From Nereocystis luetkeana (taxonomy: Eukaryota > Sar > Phaeophyceae > Laminariales > Laminariaceae): a stretch of DNA of 64,000 nucleotides. Below the pieces are notes generated by a model that was given only the letters and a program-made list of their open reading frames with translations, had not been told where the DNA came from and did not search any database. Below are positions 31,182-39,994 of this stretch, piece by piece. Within the stretch, counting starts at the first letter, position 1; every line of letters starts with the position of its first letter. Location: the NCBI GenBank assembly GCA_031213475.1, contig JARUPZ010000024.1:930001-994000 (forward strand), written 5' to 3'. A program made the translations under genes and the position numbers.

Positions 31182-31375
31182 AGTTTCTTGGACCGTCTCA
31201 GCAATGCACGCAAGTTGACGACATATTTTCTACAAACGCCATCCTGCTGCGAGAGTTCCTAGCGACAGCTACCGAGCACTGCATGTATCCTGCAACGAAC
31301 GGTCGTCAGAGTGCCACAGCACCGGCGCCCTGGGGACTCGCGAGGACTCCGCCGTTTCAGCTTCAGGTACAATGG
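31182..31375 (+). repeat. Inverted repeat, left arm
   Basis: About 190 bp matching the complement of 32345-32545 at high identity (AACGCACGCAAGTTGACGAC block and CCCTGGGGACTCGCGA block). In both arms one frame stays open as QVDDIFSTxxILLREFLA and CMxPAT, which suggests former coding sequence. Confidence 0.75.
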
Positions 31376-31512
31376 TTCGCGAGTCCGAGTCATTTCGAAG
31401 TACTAAGTCTCCTGGGAACCAGAAGCTGAAATTACTGAGCAGTCCTTGCGAGTCCCCAGGGTACAAGAACCTGAAATTACAGAATCCCCGCGAGACCTCC
31501 GGGGGGGGACCA
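31376..31512. repeat. CCTGGGGAC/AGAATCTGAAAT short repeats
   Basis: Three loosely spaced copies of CCTGGGAACCAGAAGCTGAA-type sequence following the left arm, similar to the TTTCAGCTCCTGG units at 43640. Confidence 0.5.
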
Positions 31513-31577
31513 GAATCTGAAAATACTTACAGCTATTAATATTACGGGGGGCCATAGTTAACAGGACCAAATATTGA

Positions 31578-31780
31578 CATTACGGGGGACCATAGTTAAC
31601 AGGACCTACGGTATACATAAAAACCTATATGTTTAACCATTTTTACTAACAATATGTGGTCCTGTTAACCCCTTTAGCACCGCACTCCCATATGTGGGGA
31701 CAAAGCCCTCTGATTATAAGTACTTTGTCCCCAAAACGGGGCTGGGGTCCTAAGAGGGTTAACTATGGCCCCCCGTAATA
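31578..31780. mobile_element. Family-B element, middle layer of the nest
   Basis: A full copy in opposite orientation to the outer one, with TTACGGGGGACC and GGCCCCCCGTAA ends. It is itself interrupted at its terminal GTTAAC by a family-A copy. Confidence 0.85.
31665..31762. mobile_element. Family-A element, inner layer of the nest
   Basis: Inserted into the TTAA of the middle element's terminal repeat (CCTGTTAACTATGG), leaving TTAA on both sides. This shows the target sequence and its duplication directly. Confidence 0.85.
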
Positions 31781-32261
31781 GTGAAAATTGTTAAACATAT
31801 AGGTTTTTACATCTACCCTAGGTCCTGTTAACTATGGCCCCCCGTAATAGTAGACCTCGAGAGCACGGAGCCGAAAGGTCAAACGAAAAAAAAATAGGAA
31901 AAAAAAAACGTAACTGGTACCTGGTACGGGTTTGTGAAGTTTGTTATGAACTCCTTTGGAAAAAAATCTGCAAAGGTCGTGACGGCAGAGTATATATATT
32001 AAAAAAAATAAAAAAAAAACAGCTACGAATATATGAGATCAAGCTGTCTTTGCAAGCTGTGCGTTACAGATCTGACTTCGATCGAAGGTGCTGCGGGTTT
32101 TATAAGGCCTCATCAGCGAGAGCATACATTCCGTTCAATAGGAAGACAAATCATGAACCCATGAATAGCAGCGGTCACCGGGACTCCGTCAGGGACTCGC
32201 TCGCGCATCCGACTCATATTGAAGAACTGCCTGTGCCGTAGTTTTGTATACCACAGCACTT

Positions 32262-32355
32262 GTTTCTCTCTAGGATTGAAGATTCAGGACGGACACTGCT
32301 TGCGCTGGATGTCGACGGGCAGAAAGGGCGGTCTAATGTGAAGAACGCAGGGCTT
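32262..32355. repeat. Family-H motif
   Basis: ATGTCGACGGGCAGAAAGGG then CGGTCTAATGTGAAGAACGC. Abuts the right arm of the 31.2/32.4-kb inverted repeat. Confidence 0.55.
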
Positions 32356-32545
32356 CCAGGTTACCAGAAGCGGAAATGGCGGAGTCTTCGCGAGTCCCCA
32401 GGGCACTGGTGCTGTGGTACTCTGACGACTGTTGCAGGACACATGCAGTCCTTGGTGGCTGACGCTAGGAACTCGCGCAACAGGATACTTGTAGAAAAAA
32501 TGTCGTCAACTTGCGTGCGTTGGTGAGACGTTCCAAGAAACTCAA
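32345..32545 (-). repeat. Inverted repeat, right arm
   Basis: Reads on the minus strand as QVDDIFSTSILLREFLASAT then KDCMCPATVVRV. About 1 kb separates the arms, filled by the triple-nested elements and unassigned sequence. Confidence 0.75.
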
Positions 32546-32974
32546 CCCTTCCAGGACCGCAGTCCCGTTTTGGGGACAAACTAAGTAACTTGTCCCAAAA
32601 AAGGGATTTGCAGTCCTAGAAGGGTTAACTCGTACATACAACAATTCGATCGTAGAGTTCGGCGGTAGTATAATAACATCAAGGAGACGGATCTTTTAGG
32701 ACTGCAGTCCCACCATGAGGACAAACCAGGCAAATTCCAAGCAATATCTCGCCAAAACGAGACCGCAGTCCAGAAAGGGTCAAGCCAGCTCGAAAGGAGA
32801 GTATTTTTTTTTGCACCCTGTAAATTAATTACACAATCGATTTCCCTCTAAATAATATATATGCAAGCCTTTTCCTTCTCAACCCCTCTAGGACTGCAGT
32901 CCCGTTTTGGGGACAAACTACTTGAAAATTGAGTGGGTTGCCCCCAAAACGGGACTGAGGTTCTAAAAGGGGTT
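32542..32974. mobile_element. Three family-A elements
   Basis: 32542-32628 (short centre), 32691-32783 (left arm TCCCACCATGAGG) and 32879-32974 (nearly consensus). They are separated by 60-95 bp of unrelated sequence. Confidence 0.75.
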
Positions 32975-33257
32975 TCCAGAGAAAAATCTCGTCGTACTCT
33001 TAACAATGAATGCGCCGACACGTTCATGATAGCAGTACGTATGCATCATAGTGACGGGTACTTTTTCGTACGAGGAAGTAGAGCAGAACCAGTCCTCTGA
33101 CCGCTGATAAGGAACCGAGATACTGGCCGAGGCTGGATTTCATACAGAAAAAAGGTCGTGCTCGGGTAAGGGTGTGTCCCGGACTGCTGTAATTCAGTAT
33201 ACCTCGTGCTTGTAACCGCTACCGAATTTCTTGCGTATCGCTGCAGGAAATCAAAGA

Positions 33258-33343
33258 AGTTACCCAGTCAAGTTTTGGGGACAAACTGCTCAGATTGTGG
33301 GTAGTTTGTCCCCAAAGTGGGACTGCAGTCCTAAATGGGTTAA
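33258..33343. mobile_element. Family-A element, truncated left end
   Basis: The left arm has lost GGACTGCAGTCCC. The right arm and TTAA are intact. Confidence 0.7.
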
Positions 33344-33394
33344 GTTTTCTTGTGGGCCCAATATTCTCCGGGGGCCGGTACACAAGGATAGCAG

Positions 33395-33480
33395 TGCCTT
33401 GTACAGGCAGTATATATTCTCCACATTAAACCGTTACATTTATTTCTTCCCATCGACATCAGTGCAGGACACCACCTATT
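33395..33480. repeat. Family-H motif, reverse orientation
   Basis: CCACATTAAACCGTTACATT then TATTTCTTCCCATCGACATC. Confidence 0.5.
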
Positions 33481-34094
33481 TAACACCAGGTGTGATGAAA
33501 AAAAAAATGCCAGCACCTTGTACTACACACAAGATGCGCATGCCTCCACGTCGGAAAAAGAGAGGGGTGACCTCGATATCCGGGGCCCTACCCCATACTG
33601 CCGTAGGTCGTACCGCCTCCACTACCACCAACACCAGCACCAACATCAACGACAACGCCAACAACGCAACATCACCCCCATCCCCAACGTCCACCACCTC
33701 GCCCCTCCGATCACCAACCCCCCACACCCCCGCCATGACTGCACCTGGAAGCAGCAGTCGAGGGTGCGGGTCACTCTCCGAATATTGCTTCGTTGCTGAC
33801 ACCCAAGGGTGTTAATGCCACACAAGCCCACCACACGGGGTATCTCCGAACCCAAACTGACTACTTCGAAGCATTAATAGATGCACCATTAATACCTGCT
33901 GCGGGACTGCGGTATACCGTCTCACAATACCAACCTTTCATAAAAGCAGTGAGGAACAGGAATGCTGGCTTTTGAGGCTGGATTTCATATCTGGAAAGGG
34001 TGGCTTCTACACTACAAATGTCGACTAATATCAAGGGAATCAAATTCGGAAAATAAAAAAACAGGGTTGTCGGTATTAATAGCGAGGCTGGTTC
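33480..34094. other. Unassigned, with a CAC/ACC-rich patch
   Basis: ACCACCAACACCAGCACCAA-type sequence at 33620-33740 makes Pro/Thr- and Val-rich frames. Nothing convincing otherwise. Confidence 0.4.
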
Positions 34095-34832
34095 CTAGTG
34101 CGGTTCGATTTCGAGCTTCGGATTTGCGTTTTGCGATCTCAAAAACGAATGACTCTGCTCAAGCAGTCCAAATATGCAAAATCCGACCGGATTTTTTTCG
34201 ATTTGAGAATCCGATGACCCAAGTCGTCGGATTTTGGGCCAAAATCCGACGACCTCGGTCATCAGATTTTCAAATCGAAAAATGGCATGCTCTCTAAATG
34301 TAAGATGTTATCCATGACAGCAAACAGCAGCAGCAGAACGATCGATGAGTTGGATGGTGACACAGCGGTATTGCTTCGCGCCCGACGCTCGGGCGGCGGG
34401 CGGCCCGTCCCTCCGTGGCCAGACTACAGTCGCCTGGCGCGGGCTCAGGCCTAGAGACCAAGAGAAGCGCACTCGGCATGCACCTCTCCGTGGATACGTA
34501 CGAGTACTCGTAGACTCGGTCAGAAACAACATGGAACACAAAATACCAAGACAGGTTGGCTCTAGCGCACTCGCCACGTCTCTTTGCCGCCAGACCAGAT
34601 GCAGTCAGCCTTGGCTCGCACGCTCGGGTTCTACATGCAGGGCAGCGCACCCAGCGCGTCTCTTCGCGGAGCCAAACCACAAAAACAGCAGTTGGTCTCG
34701 GCGTTTGCTCGAATCTCTACACACACAATAAATCTGATTTTTCCGCATATGAAGACTGTTTCGATTTGCCAACTTCACATCTGAAAATGCGATCGGGTCA
34801 AAATCTGAAGCTCAAAAATCGAACCGCATAGG
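34095..34832. mobile_element. ~740-bp inverted-repeat element with GC-rich interior
   Basis: The ends read GTGCGGTTCGATTTCGAGCT and the complement of AGCTCAAAAATCGAACCGCA. The similarity extends inwards (GCGATC, TTTCAGA/CTCAAA, CATATG, TCAGATT). Inside are an additional hairpin at 34190-34285 and a GC-rich block at 34300-34720. A transposase is not seen. Confidence 0.6.
34190..34285. repeat. Hairpin-forming palindrome
   Basis: ATTTTTTTCGATTTGAGAAT, CCGATGACC and GTCGTCGGATTTTGG are followed at once by CCAAAATCCGACGACC, GGTCATCAG and ATTTTCAAATCGAAAAAT. The stem is about 45 bp with almost no loop. Confidence 0.85.
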
Positions 34833-35233
34833 AAACGGCATGATGGGCCTATTATGTGCGCTGCCCACAGAAAAAAAGGGCGTGCTTTTCGCACACAGCA
34901 CCCACCACCGTCGCGAGTCCTCGCGCGCCAGAGCACGGGATCACTCTCGAAACTTCCATGGATGTACGCCCCATTCCTCAGAGGGTCCTCGCTGCCAAGT
35001 TGGAGGGCCGTAGGTGGCCTGTGTCTGGAGATCTCCTTTGGGACGTGAGAGCATGACCCATTTCTGTATCGATTTTAATTTTCGGATCAGAAATGACGTC
35101 CTGTTCTGTCCAGCGAAGAGTTCAGACAGAATGGGCCAGGCTTCATGCCCCGAGCGAGACCTCCACAGACAGACCACCTCGCACGGCCCCCAAACTAGTC
35201 ACCGACTCCCTCTCTTTGCCCAGTGGACCATAC

Positions 35234-35320
35234 ACCTTTAGAACCGCAGTCCCGTTTTGGGGACAAACCAGTCAAATTTCAAGTAGTTTTTCCCCAAAAC
35301 GGGACTGCGGTCCTAAAGGT
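35234..35320. mobile_element. Family-A element
   Basis: Near-perfect arms with few arm mismatches, ending TAAAGGTTGAGTGG rather than AAAGGGTTAA, as in the copy at 38005. Confidence 0.8.
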
Positions 35321-35884
35321 TGAGTGGTTTAGCGACACGTGTTCTGTGAGGTCGGTCACTTGGCGGCGGTTACGGTTAGTGCTGTGTCGAGAAACTCCCG
35401 TTTTTTTCTGCCTGGGGAAAATTTTGGAACAGAAAAAATCTACCAGGTATATCAGAGCCCTGTGGTGGTTTCATCGCCATGAAGGGGACAACCTTTGTGT
35501 GCTCTTGTGCTGCATTCTGGATTCCGATTGCATGCTATTATTACTACTGCTGTAGTCGGCCTAAATAACTGCGACGTACAGCGTACAGCAGAGTAGGGCT
35601 AGGCCCCGATATGCACTGACGTACGTACTCGAAGCTCCAGCCAATGTACTGGCTGCGTACTTTGACTTTGCGCCATGATTCAACGGCAATTGGGTGGTAT
35701 CAAATGTATGAGAAAAGGCGGACAGAGTTTATGACGGTGGGGGAGATGCCCACGGAGCAGCAGCAGTGGTCACCTGCTGACAGTGAAGCTTCCTACAGTA
35801 GGGTGGCCAATTGCTCACTTTGGTTGGCTACGAGGGGTATGTTATAAGCGGCTCAATCCACCTACCAGGTATTAGAGTCTTTCC

Positions 35885-35990
35885 GCGCCGCAGCCACCCA
35901 AGCTTGCCGAACCAACCGAGAGTCTCTCCGAGCACAGCATGCAAGCCGGCCGAATCAACCTGGAGTCTTACCAAGCACAGCATCCTAGTA
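35885..35990. repeat. ~47-bp tandem pair
   Basis: CCGAACCAACCGAGAGTCTC and CCGAATCAACCTGGAGTCTT, each followed by CxAGCACAGCAT. Confidence 0.7.
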
Positions 35991-36789
35991 ATGATCACTG
36001 GGGTACGGTTCGGGCCGGGGGGTCGGCTCGAGGCGCCGCTTGGCACAAAACCTCCTATTCACCCGTATCAAGGGGTGACCACGCCTCCCACAGAGTCCAA
36101 GCCAATCGTGATTGATGCCGCTTTCCCATCGTGCTCACGGTCTCCCTCCCTCTTTCCTCTCTCTTCTACTACCTGGTATGAATCAACCGTAACATGTGCC
36201 CGTCCTCGGCGCCGCGTGTTTTGAAGAGTTTTCGACACATCTTGAGGCGTTATTATGGGACGCACCACTACTACTACTGCAGCAATACACTCGCAACCCA
36301 GGAGGCTCCCTCAGCCGGTGTATTAGTAATTCCAGGGTACTACTGCTGTAGCACCGGCAGTGCGTACTGGCTACTTGAGGGCTGGGTGTGGGGCCTTGGA
36401 ACAATTACTGTTGTTGTAGTACTTCCAGCTTGGCCCAACTTTCCTATTTTTTTGTTGCTCAGTGTATCATAGGTGTATCACATGGGTGGTGTTGATATTT
36501 TCATTACACAGATATACGACCAGACGACCAGTACACACGCGTTTCGTCCTGGGGTATGTTGTCGTACGGCACAGGTGCATACCAGAGTAGATGATCGCAT
36601 CTGCAGCAGTACGTATACGAAAAACATATCGGCATGTCCCTGGTACACATCAGACAGCAGTAGTACGGTGTGAACAAGATTGTTTTTCAGTATCAGTCTG
36701 CCCTGCTCCTTGTTCGCGTGAGTGTGTACTTTACAAAATAAAAGGGAAACCACAGCTCTGTGAGATCCAGGATTTGGTCGAATGTCATT

Positions 36790-36880
36790 GTTGTTGTTGT
36801 TGTCTTCACATCAAATCGTCCTTTCTACCCAGCTTCATCAGTACACCCAGGGTCCGTCCTGATTCCTTATCCTAGAGACA
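36790..36880. repeat. Family-H motif, reverse orientation
   Basis: CTTCACATCAAATCGTCCTT then TCTACCCAGCTTCATCAG. Confidence 0.45.
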
Positions 36881-36959
36881 CTGATTCTGTAGTATCAGGT
36901 ATTCATTACACGTGCAGCGTTTTAGGCGGCATGTGCACCCATTCCTTGAATTCTGCAGC

Positions 36960-37106
36960 TTCAGGCATGTCTTCCTCGTATACGGAGTGCCGTACTTCCT
37001 GCATGATGAGACCATAAAACGTTTAGTACGCGCCATCGAAGAATGGCGCACAGCTTGCAAAGACGAGTTTCGACCAAATCCTCGATCTCACCCTGTCGTT
37101 TTTTAA
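36960..37106 (+). CDS. Coding-like terminal frame, unidentified
   Basis: After ATTCTGCAG the frame reads VFLVYGVPYFLHDETIKRLV, RAIEEWRTACKDEFRPNPRS and HPVVF-stop, followed by AT-rich sequence. This could be a last exon or transposon remnant within the giant globin intron. Confidence 0.25.
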   Translation, partial: FRHVFLVYGVPYFLHDETIKRLVRAIEEWRTACKDEFRPNPRSHPVVF

Positions 37107-37235
37107 TTTGAAAATTATTATTATAGGTCTACTGCTGTGTAGGATTACCAGTGAAGGCAAAACGCCGCTTAATACATCGTCCGCCCGAGTAAATTACACA
37201 GCAGTAGTTACCTATTAATAAGCACACTATTAATG

Positions 37236-37340
37236 TGTTACGGGAGAACATAGAAATCAGGACCAAATATGCTTATTAATAGTAAAAGTACTGGAATATA
37301 CGTACGTACAGGTTTTGTGTGTGTTTTAGGTTACTTGGTA
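37236..37340. mobile_element. Family-B element remnant
   Basis: The left end TGTTACGGGAGAACATAG and GGACCAAATATGCTTATTAA are recognisable. The right terminal repeat is lost and replaced by TACCTGGTA-type sequence. Confidence 0.5.
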
Positions 37341-37972
37341 TATAATACCTGGTAAAAAGGCATCCCGTACTATAATATTGTATTAATAGATAAAAGTGAC
37401 ACCGCACAACGTACATATCCATATATACCTGTCCGTCGCAGCTGCAACAATAACATCGCCCCAGCCAAGGTATGGTACATGGGTAACCCGCGGCCTGCAC
37501 GTAAATGCTTCCTGTTTTATACCTTTTTTTGCACCGTGGGCCGTCCGTGCATCAGTGGCCATGCATGTGGTGGGGGAAAGACGTGGGGCTGTCGGCTGTT
37601 GTTTGTTGTTGCAGCTTTTTGCCTTGCTGCATTAAAGGCTTGCAACTTATGCCCCCTGTGCACATTTTTATCCCATGTGTTTTTAACTGCTTGTGTGGGG
37701 TGTGTCGGTGAACGTGGGTGTTGTACAAGTATGTATACTATATTTACTACTAACTGCGTTCGTGTGCACCACTGCATACCAAAATATCAGGACTGCCGTC
37801 CATAGTATCAATAGGATACAGCAGTATTAATATTAATGGTAAGTCTTCACTTAATAACATAAACACTCAAACGGTACTTAAATTTCCGCACACGTTGGTG
37901 TCTGTGGCAGCAACCTTGTGCCAGAGGTGCCACATGTTTGATGTTTGCCCGCGGCGTACGTTTCTTATCCCG

Positions 37973-38127
37973 GTTTAGTGCTGCAGTCCTCTGAAGGGGA
38001 CAAGCTTTAGAACCGCAGTCCCGTTTTGGGGAAAAACCATACAAATTTCAAGTAGTTTGTCCCCAAAACGGGACTGCGGTTCTAAAGGTTGAGTGGTTTT
38101 GTCCCCAAAACGGGACTGGCAGTCCTA
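37973..38127. mobile_element. Family-A element with duplicated partial arms
   Basis: A complete copy at 38005-38090 is flanked by a partial left arm (37979-38004) and an extra right arm (38098-38127). Confidence 0.75.
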
Positions 38128-38864
38128 TCCTGCACCAGGTATTATATGTACGAGTTATGATGATACCCACGGTCAACTATTTTACTAACAATTATTTTTA
38201 AATCACCATTTTCCTCGCTATTTCTCCGAGAGTGCGAAGTGGAAACACGCGGGCGGTGTGCTGCAACAATGACTACCTGGTATTAATATTAATTTGATCA
38301 TTCCTCGCTACCGACGAGCTTCTAAAACAGCGGGCAGCGAGCTGTCTGCCTGCTCGCTGCTTGCTCGTTCTGATCTCAGTTACGAAGAGTTCGCTGGAGC
38401 TTTGTTTCACTTCATCGCGAGGTGGCACGGAATCCAAATACGGACGAGTATGAGTACGAGAAATAAGTGATGATGTTTAATATTAATACCTGGTACCTGG
38501 TACAGACAGCTGCAGTACTCTATTTATTACGATTAATAATACTGCTGTACGGGACCAGAGTCATCATGAACAAATACGGCGGTATGGAGTTGGGGAAGAC
38601 CATTGAAGACAAGAGATCATAGAAACAGATGAGGAGACGAAAAAACAGCAACCAAGCCCACAGGCCAGACACAAAGTGAACGGCATTTAGAACCCCAAGC
38701 GGAGACAGACCCGAGCCCGCCCCCAAGCGCACTCTCTGGCTCCGCCCACGAACAGCCAAGAATGCCATGGACCAAATTGCCTCATCGAAAAAAAGCAGCA
38801 TCGGGACGATGTTTTATGGAAGTACCGCATACATACTCTTTGCGGAAAATAAAAATGGGCGCAC

Positions 38865-39026
38865 CTGTCTCTTTGTCAAGTAGCCAATCTGTACGTTGTC
38901 GACACGGCCTTTGGTCACGAAAGCATCCACGTCTGCCTTATCGCCCTTCACCGAGACCTTCGTCAGGATGCTGGGCGGCGCAAGGTACGGCCCGGTTCCC
39001 TCCTCGGCGCTGCTCGCGTTGCCCAT
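38865..39026 (-). CDS. Candidate first exon of the globin-domain gene (MGNASS N-terminus)
   Basis: This is a 54-codon exon from an ATG to a CAG/GTGCGC donor, ending in phase 0. It begins MGNASSAEEGTGPYLAPP, which fits an N-myristoylation signal (Gly2, Ser6), and ends VDNVQIGYLTKRQ. The next coding-like minus-strand sequence with a phase-0 acceptor is the globin A-helix exon at 13342, which would continue the protein as TKRQ-HERFHPQNV. No other gene was found in the 25.5 kb between them. The head-to-head position 748 bp from the PRPP synthase start codon supports a transcription start here. Membrane attachment is inferred from the motif only. If the link is wrong, this is the start of an unidentified minus-strand gene. 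Confidence 0.55.
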
Positions 39027-39774
39027 GGTCTCCGCCGCCGCCGCTTCGCCCCCCCCCTCCCCGGCTCCGCCCTTCCTTTGCTTATTGCTTGCCTGTTTTT
39101 TTTTCTCCTTTTCCAGCCTCTCTTCTCCCGCTACTCCACAACCCAAGCTCGCGATGTAGTGTGCAACTGGTGCCTCTTCTTTCCTCCAAAAACCTCGCGT
39201 ATGGAACCAAAAAAACAGCCGATGACACCAACACCAGCACCAACAGCAGCAGCAGCTGGCTGCCTCCAGCGCCGGGATGCCAGCCTCCCGACTACTACTG
39301 AAGGAGCAACGTGTCAACGAAGGACACCGGCGCTAAAGTCGGGATGGAGGTGGGTTTCGGCAGGCCTTACCGAAGAGTATATTACGGAACGGTTGGGTTT
39401 GCCTCCTGGACTAATTTCAGTCTTTTTTTCAGTCTATTTTTTGGGAAGAACCTGGAAACCACGCGTCCCCGTCTCCCGCCAGACAACATGAACATAAAAC
39501 ACGCCCCTTTGTTTATACCTCCTTCTATACACCCCCCGTGCAAAAAACAACTACCAGGTATTGAGAGACCGGCTTCGGGTGTAGTGGTCCGTGTTGGCTG
39601 TTAGTCGCTGTAGACTACCATCAGCGCATGATAGCCTCGCCCCTGTTTGACCTTCGTACCGCCCCTGCGACCAACGCTTCCGCCGAAAGACGGGATACGA
39701 ACTGGCTGCTCTGCACTATTAATATTAATACACTGCTGTTTCGCCAAGTCCGTGGGGCACAGGATTCGGGAGCT
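39027..39774. promoter_or_regulatory. Shared intergenic region between two divergent genes
   Basis: This is the 748-bp gap between the candidate ATG of the minus-strand globin gene and the ATG of PRPP synthase. It probably contains both 5' UTRs and a bidirectional promoter. Visible contents are a C/G-rich tract next to the globin ATG, CAG/ACC trinucleotide runs near 39230-39260 and TATTAATATTAATA at 39717-39730, 45 bp before the PRPP synthase ATG. No classical TATA box is assigned. Confidence 0.4.
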
Positions 39775-39994
39775 ATGTGGAGGTCCTACGCAACCGCTGC
39801 GAGGCTCTCGCGAAGGGCATGCAGTCGCTATGAGGTGTCGCAGGTGCTCGGTCCTCGAGTGAACGAGCCGCAGACTGTCCAGTGGCTGGCGGCGGCCGCG
39901 TGTGTGCTTCTGGCCGGGTCTGCGACGACGAAAGACCAAAGAAGGACGCATGCGGACGAGGGCCCGTCTTCTGCAAGCACTCCAGGCACCGGTT
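39775..39994 (+). CDS. PRPP synthase exon 1: N-terminal presequence
   Basis: The exon runs from ATG to T/GTGAGT, phase 1, which is exactly the phase needed by the exon at 45705 (T+TG gives Leu). It encodes [18 protein letters not shown], then [19 protein letters not shown] and a polar tail ending SSASTPGTG. An Arg-rich start plus one hydrophobic helix looks like an organelle presequence. Alternative donor CCG/GTTGTG nearby would break the frame. Confidence 0.7.

Larger units (their letters stand above)
31540..31849. mobile_element. Family-B element, outer layer of a triple nest
   Basis: The outer copy starts TA-TTACGGGGGGCCATAGTTAA at 31540 and ends CCCCCCGTAA-TA at 31849. Its body is split after AAATATTGA by the inner copy and resumes with AGTGAAAATTGTTAAACA. 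Confidence 0.85.
34833..36955. other. Mostly unassigned long-intron sequence
   Basis: Holds one family-A copy, a 47-bp tandem pair, a family-H motif and scattered CTACTGCTGTA/TACCAGGTA words. A near-palindromic pair CATGACCCATTTCTG / CAGAATGGGCCAGG lies at 35052-35144. Confidence 0.4.
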
